Origin: Toxonevra muliebris
Taxonomy: Eukaryota; Arthropoda; Insecta; Diptera; Pallopteridae
Reading direction: 5' to 3'
NCBI GenBank assembly: GCA_963691655.1
Contig: OY829326.1
Span: 142,308,998 to 142,372,997 of the forward strand
DNA length: 64,000 nt
Below, piece after piece: positions 44,481-55,879 of the stretch (position 1 is the stretch's first letter; each line of letters begins with the position of its first letter). Made by a program: the position numbers and the translations under genes. Below the pieces are notes generated by a model. It saw nothing but the letters and a program-made list of their open reading frames with translations. It did no database searches and was not told the DNA's origin.

Positions 44481-47119
44481 GGCCAAGGCGAAATTCTGGC
44501 ATCATAAAAATTATATAGTTATTGTATTGTGATGTTTTAAATTTGCAATGGGAAAATTGTAATAGTTTTTTTTTATAAATTCTTTGTGAAATAACATAAA
44601 ATTTCGGATTTAATAATCAATTTCCCATAAAATTTGTTTATTTTATTTATTTATGTATGAACTGGAATTTAGAAAAAAAAACAAATCAAAATGTAGGTAT
44701 CTATTGAAAATAACCGAAAGCTTTAATTAAATAATTTATTATGATCTCATTTTTATTCTACTCTGCTCAAAAAGAAAGTTAGCTAAGTCGTAATAGCTTA
44801 ATATCACTTTATCATCTATATAAGATTTTTAAGAAATTTTGATATTATGCACCGAAACTAAAGAGCATGACTGAATTTTTTCTTACTTCGAAATGTTTGC
44901 CTTTTATTAAAATATATAAAAACGTTTAACAGAACTTATGTTTGAGTGTTTTTGTAATCTTTGGCTCTCCTTATTATCCTGGCATCTTCGATGCTACACC
45001 ATGGGTTAACACCAATTACATAATTATTATTATATATTAATATTTAACTTTGATAACCTCATGCAATTCACATTAATTAGTAAATTCCTTAGGCAATTGT
45101 TGTTGTTTCTTTGGATTACTTCTCAAATAGTATAGACACAAACCGCAAATTGAGCTCTTGGTAATCAACAACCAAATGAAACAATTAGCTATAAAATGTC
45201 AGCGCCATCTGCTGGCAAAAAATAGTTTTAGGGCAATTAAATGAATGTAAGAAATGAAATCAAATTTACTTAGGGGTTGAATATACAAAAGATGAGGAAA
45301 AGGTTAGGAATTGAAGTAAAAATAATAAATAATAAAAGAAAACAAAATATAAATGTGTAATAAAAAATAAAAAACTTAAATTTTTTCCAGTTTTTCGATG
45401 CTACATAATTTTAACTGAAGCGTCTTAGAGTCTCAAAAATTCGGAAATTATTATAAAAGATTGGGCTTTTTAAAAAAATTTTCTCACGCTCTTTTAACAA
45501 TTGTACAAAAATCTCCTACACATTTTTATAAGTAAGATTATAGCCAAAGAAATATGTTTGTAGTAGGTGGATCTAAGGCCGTGTTAGCCATTTCATAGGC
45601 AACATGAAACTTTCGTTTTTTCGATATTTCATATGTACTCGATTGCTATTGTCGTGTACATGTGAAAAACGAACATTGCAAAAATGCTCTAAGTTAAATT
45701 ATAAGATTGGAACAATTGTAAGTATATGAAAACCGAGTACATTGACTTCCTGTCGTTGGTTTGAAAGGAAATAGCAAATGAAGGAATTGGTTACATTATT
45801 ATTTTTTATTTCAAAGACTACCGCTGAGTTTGGAAAACTAATACCAAATGCTCTCAGAAATTCTGTTCAATTCAAAACTCATAATATGTATGTAAATATA
45901 TAGCCAAGCTAAGACCAGATACTCTGATAATTTCTGCTCAATTCAAAACTCATTGATGAACTAGTATTTTTGTTACCATAGGTGAACTAAAATGACAGTG
46001 AGCTTCAAACCTTTTTCCTATGCTCATTCACTTTAAGTTTTGTTAAACATTTATTTTGTTTTTAGTTGAGTGTATGCAATTTGTCATTATGAGAAGTGGG
46101 CAATTATAACAGTCAACCCGAAATTTGTATGCCCAAGTGCGTTTGTCATTTTATGTACTTGTACACCATTAAGGAACAATGTAGCCTCAATGAGCTAATA
46201 CAATAATTTACATACATAGATACTTCATAGTCCAACATAATCATGCACATAGTTAACTTCAAAAATATTCCCAATGAATAATAAAAAAAAAAAAATAATA
46301 ATAATTTTGGCAAGTGTGTACACGCACATATATAACTTAATTACACATAAAAGTGCAAAAGTTTAGAAAAAAAAAAAAGTTTTAAAAAATATTTTCTGTG
46401 TCTTTTGTGCCTTTGTTTCTTGAGGGATAATTAAGCTGTTTTCTGTAGATAATTAAATTGAATTGAATGATTTAAGTGCGCATTTCAATTGTACAATAGA
46501 AAATATAAAAAAAAAAAAAATATTTTATTAATTGTGATTTTTCAACATTTTAATAACCTAAAAAGAAATATATAACTGAATATTTTATGCTTGAATTATA
46601 ATTAAAACACAAACACAAATGAACAAACAATAGATTGCGTTACATTTGACATTTAATTGACATGTGTGAGTACGAAAATAATGTGCCAATGTTTTTTTTT
46701 TTTTTTTTTTTTTTTTGTTAGTGCATATCTATAAATTCAGCAATAAGTTACATACTTATAATTGTAATTGTGAACTACCCAAGTAGCCTTTTAAACTCAA
46801 CTCTTTAAACTGAGTTATGTATACAATGAATAATGTTTTTTTTTTTTTTTTCTGAGCACTTCACACACTTGACTTCCCGATTTTGTTCATTTTTGTAGGT
46901 CACTACTTTATTGTTATTTTTTTTTTTTTTTTGTGCGGAGTTTGAATTCATTTTCTAGTTGTGTACACTCCAAAAAATTATAGTAACCGATACAGTATCT
47001 ATATATAAAATACGCTGGAAAATATCTGCCAATATCTGTCTTAATTTTGGAGACTTTGGAAACAAATAAAACAAAAGTTCAGAAACAAATTTTGCACAAT
47101 AGAAGTATACATATTTTAG
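44481..47119. other. Non-coding stretch
   Basis: Very AT-rich with poly-A or poly-T runs (46289-46300, 46689-46716, 46836-46852, 46917-46932). No coding or element signal that I can support. Confidence 0.5.
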
Positions 47120-48610
47120 GCTTATGACAAAAGACACAGCGACATAGACCGACAAGTCAGACGTTGGGCAGAGAATCTAGCCAAAGAGGAGCAAGCAGCT
47201 GCAGAAACGCACAAAAGTAGAGACCTATATAGGACAACCAAAAAACAGGCGAAAAAAACCTTAACCTCCAGCAACAGCAAGTCACTGAAGGCTGATAATG
47301 GCGTGCTCACTGCGTCCAAACAGACATACAATTGCAGCTCTGGGACCCTAAGGTCCTGTGGGCAAACTCTGCGATTGTGATGAACATCTCGATAATCTTG
47401 ACATATCTACATTATGCCCGGATATGCATGAACTTTTCCCGCACCCGGACAAAATTGCACAAGAGCTGCTAAAATGTAAACCACAATCCAGTGCTCAAAT
47501 AATACATCCAATAGTTGCACATTTTTGGCGCACAGGAGTTCTACCACCAGAGCTCAAAAAGGTTTAGTGGTTAAGGTGCAAAAGAAGGGGGACTTGACGG
47601 AGCGAAACAATTGGAGAGGCATTACACTGCTTAATTGCCGACGCTCAATAGCTTACGAGTAATCGTAGAGCAATTGTATTTATCGACTTCGAAAAAGCAT
47701 TTGACACACTTGTTCATAGCGCCATATGGAATGCGTTAACCTACAAAGGGGTTCCGCAAAAAATTATATCTCTTATGCGTAGCCTTTACCGCAATGCAAG
47801 CTAACTCGTACACCACGAAAATTGAGGTAGCCATTAACAAAGGTGTTCGTCAAGCCTGCCTGCTGTCGCTTCTTCTCTTTGATGTTGCCCTAGACATGGT
47901 TATGCGGAATGTAACCCTACAAAAAGGAGGTTTCACCTGGGGCCTGCAAGGGCGTCTGTAAGGTCTGAACTACGCCGACGATATCTGTTTACTCGCGCTA
48001 CTAAAAATGAAGGGCTATGCGTGTCAATTCCTGCAGCAACCAGCAGCTTCATATCCACAACACCCTTATAGAAGACGTGGAGTCGTTCTGCTACTTCGGT
48101 AGAGTGCTAGACAAAACAGGTGGCTCTAGTGCTGACACCGTCAATCGCGCCAAAAAGGTAAAACAATCTTTTGGTATACTATATCCTGTATGGAGGACGT
48201 CTTACATCTCACGCCGGACCAAAATCAGCATTTTTAACTCAAGCACCAAATCAATGCTATTATATGGATGTGAAACTTGGACTTCAGACCCTCCAAGTGT
48301 TTATAAACCGTTTTCTGCGCAAAATTCTGAGCATTTACTGGCCAGAAACGATGGCTTACTCCCGCCTCCCGCCTATAGCTGGTAGCTCGGCAGTATTGAA
48401 ATCCAGAAACAGAAGTGGAAATGGATTAGGGACACACTACGTAAGCCGCTTGACGATATCGCAAGATCCGCCATTAACGCCGTAGAAGGGAAAGGCCAGC
48501 TCACACTTGTAGGCGCCAAATCGAACGTGAATCCGCTACATTGGGACGCTTTTGAAACGAGGTTTAGGCGTTGGCACCAAGCAGATCCGAATGGAAATTA
48601 ATTGTGAAGG
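47120..48610 (+). pseudogene. RTE-like LINE ORF2, linker to C-terminus, decayed
   Basis: In order on the + strand: RRWAENLAKEEQAAAETHKSR and DLYRTTKKQAKKT (linker after the endonuclease), LKADNGVLTASKQTY, PDKIAQELLKCK, WRTGVLPPELKK, GDLTERNNWRGITLL (first RT blocks), and FIDFEKAFDT near 47682, where the first catalytic aspartate block lies. A frame near 47970 holds NYADDI, the catalytic YADD motif intact. IEDVESFCYFGRVLDKTG, WRTSYISRRTKI and LLYGCETW follow. At least six frameshifts or stops separate these. A relative lies reversed at 24963-25504. The 5' endonuclease is missing. Confidence 0.8.
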
Positions 48611-49329
48611 CCTTATGCTCCTTAAAGGAATGACGGAAATTTATATTTGATAGCGTTGACATTTTGACCAACAAAAATACTTCCATTTTTTCAATGGCAA
48701 TGAAGATTTATCTGCTGATATCCCAATGCCCCAAATCTTATATTGGATATATTTAGGTGCAAAAACTTTTTAAGCCGGTGGAAATCAAAAAACTTTAGTT
48801 TTTTGGACTACTTTAGTGGGTATTGGTCTTCCAGTCAAGGTGCAGTAAATTTAAAATTCAGATCTATAGAATTGGGTTGGTGTGAACTTCCAACTGGGAT
48901 TAACCTGAGTTGACCTGCGAATGCATACAAGGTTTTAGTCTGATTGTTTTTTGTTGCTTAAGACATCTTGGAGGAGTTTTAAAGTACGGTCACCAGGGGT
49001 TCATGTAAAAATCCAAGATCCGCCACTGACTGTATGCCATAAGCTCAACAGTGCTCAGTCGTCGATTTCATACGCTAACACGCGGTATGTGGTCTTAACT
49101 ATGCAGGCGACGGCCCGGGGTGGTAAAAAAAAACCGCTCTGCTAACGTAAGAACTGAAAATCATAAAGAAAAGGATACATTGCTAGTCCACGGTCCAGAT
49201 TAAACAAACCGCCTGCGAGGCCAGCATATGATACGAAAAGGTACTAATATCTGCAAAGGAAGTTCGGTCTTAAGTTATAGAAGTTAAGAAAAAGCCCGAA
49301 CCTAACTAACGAAAATAAGCTTACACAAT
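48611..49329. other. Non-coding stretch with a reversed CAGTGGCGGATC end
   Basis: The minus strand at about 49029 reads CAGTGGCGGATCTTGGATTT, a probable DNA-transposon terminus with its body to the left. A short GC-rich phrase GCGACGGCCCGGGG follows near 49107. Confidence 0.4.
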
Positions 49330-50430
49330 GAAGCCCACAATTGGGGCAACGAGCCGTGGCTGTGCGGCATGAAAACTATCAGGGGCGAAAAGATTTTTTT
49401 CCGCTACAAAAGAAGGTGGCAACGTCACCTCAAATACAACATTTTGTTTGTCAAAAAGGATCTTTCAGAGGAACGCACCCAAATTATCAGACAGATCTGT
49501 CAAATAGTCTCGTTGTGACAGCCAGTCAAAACACACGCTTGCGAACATTTTCGTAAATATGGGAAAACACTATTTTATGCGTGAAAAAAATCCAAACCAA
49601 ACAAAAGCTTGAAAAGTATTATGGGAGCTCTTCACCATCGAACGCTGAACGTTCTGGTCGCCCAATTGAGGTTGCCACGCCAGAAATGATCGATGAAACC
49701 CACTGTATGCTATTGGAAGATCGGTGAGTGAAGGTGCGAGAATTTGTAGAGGCTACAAGCTTATCACATGGATCAGTGATTTCCGTTTTGCATAAATATT
49801 TGGATATGAAAAAAACTATCTAATTCAATTGTGAGCCACGTTCGCTCACAATTGACAACAAACGCAAACGTTTGTCAACTTAAAAAAAGTGTTCAAACAC
49901 AATCCGAACGAGCAGTTGCATAACCGTGGACGAAACCTTGATTCACACTAGAAACCAAGGAACAGTCAAAACAGTGGGATTCTTTAGACAAATCGAAGCG
50001 TCTATCAGCCAACAAGGTAATGGCGATAGTTTTTTGGGATGCTTTGAAAAAGGTAAAACGTTCATTGGCGTATATTACGCAGAGCTTTTGGATTGATTCG
50101 CCGCCGAAGCAGAAACGACCTCATGGCAAAACTGTATGAATTAGTTTACGAATTGCTCCTTCATCTAGCATTTTCTTTAGATTTAGTCCCATGCGACTAT
50201 TTTTTGTTTCTAAACATGAAGAAATGACTTAGCGGTAAGCGGTAAGAGACTTGGACCAGATGAAGAGGCTATCAATGAAACGAAAGCCTATTTTAATGAC
50301 TTCGAGAAATCGTATTATTTGAAGGGCATAAAAAATATTGGACGAAGTGTATCGAGCTAAAAGGAAGAATTTGGATAACTTATTATTAGTTTCTAAACAT
50401 ACAAAGATTCAAAAAATAATTGAACATTTA
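49330..50430 (+). pseudogene. mariner transposase, heavily decayed (mauritiana/mellifera-like)
   Basis: Readable blocks: KLEKYYGSSSPSNAERSGRP near 49610-49660, VREFVEATSLSHGSVISVLH in the second DNA-binding helix-turn-helix, KHNPNEQL, VDETLIH-like text where the first catalytic block is expected, then LDLVPCDYFLF (third catalytic D in the mariner DYFLF motif) and WTKCIELKG near the C-terminus. Stops occur every 10-40 codons and the frame changes at least five times. It is a different, older mariner lineage from the one at 14555. TIRs were not found. Confidence 0.7.
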
Positions 50431-50439
50431 AAAAAAAAA

Positions 50440-50565
50440 AAAAATTAAATTTTGGCCTGAGTTCGATCTAATTTTTTATTAGCTTTTGGTGAATTTCGGT
50501 CTGATTTTTGGTTAGAGTTTAGTCTGAGCTTTGTTTTGAATTTAGGGTGAATTTTGGTTTGAATA
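50440..50565 (+). repeat. Degenerate GGTCTGAATTT repeat, locus 2, left part
   Basis: Units such as GGCCTGAGTT, GGTCTGATTTTTGG, AGTCTGAGCTTT and GGTTTGAA occur in tandem. The array is interrupted at 50566 by a Tc1-like element and resumes at 52160. Confidence 0.65.
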
Positions 50566-52159
50566 CACTGTGCGATACCAAAATTCAAACCGCACCGGAC
50601 TATTTTTTTTTTAAAATATACCTATCCAATAGCAAAACCCTTGCTGGATTTGTAAAAGTTAGGTCGATTTTTTTTTTTGAATTTTTTGAGTCTCAAGCCA
50701 TTTTGGGGTTTTTCATATACCACAATTTTGAGTTATAAATTGATTTTTTCGAATGTATCTGATGCATGCCATCATGATTCCTTTTAGAAATGTAATTAAG
50801 GCATATATACGAAAAAAACTGGTCGACATTAACTTGTTATAAAAATTTGATTAAAAAAAAAAAAACAGAAATTCACACATCAATTGAAAGGTTATAATAG
50901 TAACTTTCTGAAAAATAAAAACTTTGTTTATTTGATTGGTGCGTATGCGAAAGATCGCAACTTTGATTTAACTCCAGCCATTAAACGTTGCACATCACTT
51001 CGGGACATTTGAGATGACACAGTAGTCCACTTTTTCTGCAGCTGTTTCTCATTTTTGACCACTTGCTTCGTTTTTAGCAATTTTCTTCTCATTGCAGCCC
51101 AATAGTTTTCTATCAGCCGAAGTTCTGGCAATTTATACCACGTCATTGCCGTTTTGCCGTAATGGCAAGTTGCTAAATCTGGCCAGAAGAGGACAGGAGC
51201 CTTGGCAAGTCGTACCATAGCGTTTTTGTAAGCAATCTTCTACGTAAATTTTTTGGTTAATGGTACCAGTAGTGACAAAAACTGCACTCTTTATGCCGCA
51301 TTGGCAAATTACCAATATTTCTTCGCAAACTTGTCCACTTTCTTTAGCTTAAATTTAGGCGCAACATCACCTCTCTTTTTTGAAGTGCAAAATAGTTGAC
51401 CAGGAAGCTGATTAAAGTCTGCTTTGACATACGTTTCGTTGTCTATGATCATGCAATCAAAATTATGTACAATTTTGTCGTACAGCTTTCGTCTGTTGCA
51501 TTTTTTTTTGTCATTCCGGTTCGGGGCTAGCGGAACTTTATACGTCTTAAGTCTTTTGACTATGCGTACTTTTTGAACATATCCGGGTGACATATGGTCT
51601 TTTTTTAGCAACATCTCTGATGGAAAGGCCTGGATTTCTTTGAAATAAGTTTTCTACTTTCTTTGATTTTTCCTCCTCGCCCACTTCCAGTTTTCCTTTC
51701 GGTAGATAGTCGTTCACTAAAGGTGTTAAGCACTAAAGTTACCGTAGATTTTGCCATTTTCTGGACTCAAATGGCATCGCAGATTGATGATAGCGCTCTC
51801 CCCGCTCATCTGATTCTGTCAGATTGTTTTTTCTAACATTTGGTCTCGAAAATTGCGTGTTAGGATATAGGTTCTTCACAAAATGGGTTAATTTGTACAT
51901 TAGCGGCATTTTTAAAAAGAATCATGATGACATGCATCGTATACATCCGAAAAAAAATCAATTTATAAGTCAAAATTGTGGTATATGAAAAACCCCAAAA
52001 TGGCCAGAGACTCGAAAAATTCAAAAAATAATAAAAAAAAAATCGAGCTAACTTTTACAAACCTATACTATTGAATAGGTATATTTTCAAAAAAAAAAAA
52101 AAAAAAAAAAATAGTCTGGTGCGGTTTGATTTCAATGACCTGAAAATTGTCGCATAGTG
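50566..52159 (-). mobile_element. Tc1/mariner relative with long terminal inverted repeats, copy 2
   Basis: Outer ends are CACTGTGCGA (50566) and, reversed, CACTATGCGA (to 52159). Inverted similarity then continues for about 240 bp on each side, through AAACCGCACC(G/A)GACTAT, CATTTTGGGGTTTTTCATAT and GATGCATG(C/T)CATCATGAT. Long TIRs of this size are unusual for the superfamily. TA lies directly left of the element; on the right, ATA follows. Length is 1594 bp. Confidence 0.8.
50928..51757 (-). pseudogene. Tc1/mariner-superfamily transposase related to 17596-18571, broken
   Basis: The likely ATG is 51755-51757 (MAKSTVTLVLNTF). Blocks in order: KVRIVKRLKTYKVPLAPNRN, CMIIDNETYVKADFNQLPGQ with the first catalytic D, LVICQCGIKSAVFVTTGTIN, FWPDLATCHYGKTAMTWYK with the second D, and LPELRLIENYW with the catalytic E. 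Around 15-17 residues between the second D and E blocks are deleted compared with the copy at 18.3 kb. A frameshift lies near 51300. The C-terminus ends at 50928. The order and motif wording match the other copy, which fixes the family relation. Inactive. Confidence 0.8.
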
Positions 52160-52263
52160 ATATCGGCCTGATTTTTAGGCCGCATTCGGTCTGAATTTTT
52201 TTTCTGAATTTTATCCTGAATTTGAGATTAAATTCTGGTCTGAATTTTGATCCACCACTGTTG
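52160..52263 (+). repeat. Degenerate GGTCTGAATTT repeat, locus 2, right part, with element end
   Basis: Continues the array at 50440-50565 and stops at 52263, where the minus strand begins CAGTGGTGGATCAAAATTCA. The repeat is therefore subterminal to a CAGTGG-ended element end. Confidence 0.55.
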
Positions 52264-52866
52264 AGATTAAACAGAGAAAAAAAAGCGCTAAGAGTCTTTC
52301 TTAACTAACTTATTTCACATTGTGAGTCACTGTAGTTTGTAAGTTTTCTAATCAATTAAGTGCTTAGCTGCGCAAGTTGCTAAAGTTGTAGAGTATGAAA
52401 TTATGAATGTCTTTTTTTTTTTGTATCGATTTATAATCCACGTTTTTGTGGTAGAAAACTTGAGTTTTACTTCAGAAATACCAAAATAAGTAAACAGTAA
52501 AATGTGACAGCTTTTTGAGTGAAACTTATTGATTTATTATTTTTGTTTTTTCTTTTTTTTATTCACTGAAATTATGATATTATTTGCATATTAAAGTAAA
52601 TTGTTTCTTGGTTTTTTTATCTATTTTTTTTTTTTGTAGCTGACACAATAATTGCGTGTTTAAATACACGTGTAGTGTATTTATGTATTATGACAATGAC
52701 GCTGAACACTTTTGAAACTAGGCAATTGTGAATTGTGTGCATTTGCAATTTTGAACTTAATGGTTAGTATAATGGATTAAAGTGTTTAACCGCAAAAATA
52801 TATTATATAATTTAAGGGAAATTCACAAAACTGGAGAATTTAATTCAAGAAAAATTTATTGTAAGG
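52264..52866. other. Non-coding spacer
   Basis: Low-complexity T-rich sequence (52412-52424, 52556-52570, 52624-52636). Nothing recognised. Confidence 0.45.
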
Positions 52867-52868
52867 TA

Positions 52869-53478
52869 CAGTCTTTTCAACAAGAGCGTGTACGGCCTAA
52901 GTCTTTCAAAAAATGCCCCAATCAAAATAATAAAAAACCACATTATTTTTAAACATTTCTTTGTCCAATGCGCTGACATATCAATATACTGTCCAGTTAC
53001 CAAAGTTTTGAGTAATTTCGTGGTAACGCGAGGTCACATTATCTCTAGCTTTTCAGCGTACGATTGCGGCAAACACCGTCATTTTGACTTAATCTGTCGT
53101 TTCAATTGGGCAATGCTTTTACCAATTTTTCTGCTCATCTTAAGCTTAATAATTGCTCGAAAATTTTTAATGTGGTTAGCTTCTGAAGATTGAGAGGCGC
53201 AGTCCGAAATTCTTATCCAATTTTCCTCTTTTCACTTACAGCACAAGCGACTTTGCCCTGCCTTCTTAAAACACTCAATTTCGATTTCTTTTCCTAAACC
53301 AGTTATTGGCAGAAGATAAGAATCTATGCTGGTATAAATGGATTATGTACTGTATATCCAAATTTCTCGTAAACATGAGCTTTTCCTGGATGCTTAACTA
53401 ATCTGTGAACCATCTTATTGCCTGTTTTACGTTTTACCATAAAACCTTCCGTGCATAAAAAAGATTCGTCTGTAAAGG
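52869..53478 (-). mobile_element. Tc1-like transposon fragment, copy 2
   Basis: The terminus CAGTCTTTTCAACAAGAGCG at 52869 follows TA. The minus-strand reading ends, next to the insertion at 53479, with AFTDESFLCTEGFMVKRK, the first catalytic block, followed by NKMVHRLVKHPGKAHVYEKFGY (about 53324-53478), an unusually well kept stretch. C-terminal parts toward 52890 are broken by stops. The gene is cut right at the catalytic motif by the composite insertion 53479-55879; its N-terminal half was not found on the far side. Confidence 0.75.
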
Positions 53479-53934
53479 CAGTGGAGGATACAGGAAACAT
53501 TTTTGAGGGGGGCAAAAAAATTAAAAATTCTCCATATGAGCCAAAACGTGGGCTGGAGCTTTTTTTTTCTCGTTCGTGTATCGTTTTTGTTTTGTTTTGC
53601 TTATTCATAAACTTTATTTCGATGACTAACAATTTCAAAGGTATGGCCATGTGAAAAGTTACTGGTACGTTAAGCATTTTGGGGAAACCATGTTCTTGTA
53701 GCAAAGCATTTCACAATTTCTATGATATATTTCCAAGGTAAAGGAATGTGGAAAATAAAACAATAGGATACATTTATACAGTTTTCGGTTTTAGATTGGT
53801 TTATAATGGGTCGAAAATTAGTAGAATTTCAAGAATAATTTAAGGTCGCTGATTCCTACCCTGTATTCAAATTTTCTCTTTCCTATCTGGGAATTTTCTT
53901 TATATCAACCCGAAACCTATAATTTTTTTTGTGG

Positions 53935-54135
53935 TGGATTCAATTCTCTACCTGAAAATAGAACCCGTTGAACTGGTACTTGAGTCACGCATTTAAGAAT
54001 TAAATCACCGAAATGAACCATTTTATTAGAACAATCCATTTGGACATTTTTTAAGAATTTAACCCCATCTGGGAATCGAACCTGAGGCAGATGGAACTCC
54101 AGTCAAGCACTCATCCAGCGAAGTAACCATTGTTG
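53935..54135 (-). mobile_element. SINE-like tRNA-derived sequence, two worn units
   Basis: The minus strand from 54135 reads TTCGCTGGATGAGTGCTTGA (A-box-like region) and, 40 bases on, CAGGTTCGATTCCCAG (B box with a paired T-arm-like stem). A second, weaker unit has GGGTTCTATTTTCAGG near 53950-53970. No functional tRNA fold is expected. Confidence 0.5.
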
Positions 54136-54183
54136 AACGTCGTCGAGCTGTTTCTGAACTAGATTAGCAGTTTCTGTTGGAGA

Positions 54184-54480
54184 TTAATTTGACGCTAAAA
54201 TGGCAGTATCGTCAGGATAAGTAGCTATAGTAACACCATCAGTTTTAGGCAAATCGCAGGTAAAAATTGAATAAAGAGCAGGACCCAGAACACTGCCCTG
54301 TGGTACTCCAGCTTTTATTTGACATATGGCTGAAGTTTCATCATTTATTTTAACATAGAATGATCTTTCATGTAGATATGACTTTAAGACCAAATGAAAT
54401 CGAGCTGGAAGTAAATTTTTTAATTTGTATAACAGCCCTTGATACCAAACTTTTTCGAACGCTTCTTGAATGTCCAATGA
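54184..54480 (-). pseudogene. Jockey-like LINE reverse transcriptase fragment
   Basis: An open minus-strand reading of about 97 codons covers RT blocks 3-5: IQEAFEKVWYQGLLYKL (first catalytic aspartate block, D changed to E), then SYLHERSFYVKI, AGVPQGSVLGPALYSI, DLP, and ATYPDDTAILAS. The last is the FADD block with F-A changed to Y-P but both catalytic aspartates kept. Both ends are truncated. No stops within. Confidence 0.8.
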
Positions 54481-54835
54481 TCAGATCCAATGGCAGATCA
54501 ATATTTTTTGCGTTCCAGAAAGTCAGTGACAATATTGAAGATATTGCTCAGGAGTACCGTGCTTATGACGATTGGTGATTCGGAACTATATTCTTATTTT
54601 CGTGTATTATTAGCAATCTACTACTTCGAATATTTTCGAGAATATTTCCAGGAAACTTATATTTTTATATGAGGGCACTGAGTTTTCAGGTTTATTTGGT
54701 TTAGGTATCATTATTATTTCAGCACATTTCCATAGAGAAGGAAAGTGGTTTAATGAGCAAGATTATTCATTATTCTTATGATTGAAAGTAAATCGTAATA
54801 ACTAAATCCAATTAAATCATTTGTTCTGCCTATCT
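54481..54835. other. Spacer within the composite element
   Basis: Non-coding; probably worn LINE sequence continuing on the minus strand, but no block is clear. Confidence 0.3.
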
Positions 54836-55764
54836 CGCAAGCGTCTTACTTACACACCGATATTCCCCCCATTGTTCTCAATGGAACCGAGCTGAAGTTC
54901 GTTAATAAGGTCAGGAGCCTTGGATTTATTATTAATTCATATCTTTCGTGTGATGATCCAATTAACTCTGTGGTGAGTAAAGCGTACGTGGTCCTGCTAA
55001 ATCTTAGGATGGCTGCTGCATTTGTAGCGCGTGAAACTAAACGTAAACTAGTGTTGCAACTACTAGTGCCTATAATTACCTACTCGGAAGTTGTTTATAG
55101 TAAACTTGACTCAAGGTCTTCACACAAACTTCTTGTTGCATTTAACAATGCTGCTCGTTGCATATATGGCGTAAAAAAGTTCAAACATATCTCGGTTTAT
55201 AGTAAGAAAATTCTTGGTCTTGATCTCTTCGGATATCTTGATGTCAGAAACTGTATCTTTTTGCATAGGCTCATTTATACACAGAGCCCCAATTATTTGT
55301 ATGAAAAGCTTCAATTCTGTAAATCAAGCAGAAGTATAAACCTTCAAATCCATAGCCATAACTTTAGAAATTTAAGTAGGCTATTTTTTGTTAGCGCTAT
55401 AAGGTTATGGAATTCATTGCCATCTAACATTAAGACAGTTTCTAATTTCAAAAACTTTAAGCATTTAGTTCTTCAACATTTTTCCTAGACTATTTCTCTC
55501 TCTCTTTCTCTCTTTTTCTTCTTTTAATTACTTTATTTCTTCATTTGTTCCTTTCCTCTAGATCACTTTTAACCCTATTTAATTTTAATATTAATTTGTA
55601 ATTAAATTCATCATCTTATTCGACATTTACCTTATATTAAGCAATTTGTTGTTAATAACTTTACTAAATATGTTGTTATATTATAATAATAATTTGCGCA
55701 TGTAAAAGATCATGTCTTAGATGCGAATACTCTCCTCTAAATAAATAAAATAAATAAAAAAAAC
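54836..55764 (+). pseudogene. CR1-like LINE 3' end (post-RT region, UTR and tail)
   Basis: Open from 54836 to 55488 in one frame: ASYLHTDIPPIVLNGTELKF, VNKVRSLGFIINSYLS (the LG-I block after the RT centre), LRMAAAFVARETKRKLVLQ, IITYSEVVYSKLD, then FLHRLIY and AIRLWNSLPSNIKTV before the stop. This is the standard C-terminus of CR1/Kiri-like ORF2 proteins. About 270 bases of 3' UTR follow and end in AAATA-type units (55738-55763). It is 5'-truncated, and the absence of stops over about 215 codons suggests a recent insertion. Confidence 0.8.
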
Positions 55765-55879
55765 TAATTATGTTCACCTTTTGTGCCTGTTTAAGTTATT
55801 AAATTATTAAGTGTTTGAAAATCTTTTGGTAGGGGAAATTTCCCCCTGTTCCCCCGCCCCCTCCTTGTATCAGCCCCTG

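Larger units (their letters stand above)
53479..55879. mobile_element. Possible composite DNA element holding a SINE and two LINE fragments
   Basis: The left end CAGTGGAGGATACAGGAAAC and reversed right end CAGGGGCTGATACAAGGAGG match in 14 of 20, both followed by G-rich runs. The 8 bases outside do not match as a direct target duplication, so the boundaries are only probable. No transposase was seen; the contents are the nested retroelement pieces listed separately. Confidence 0.45.
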
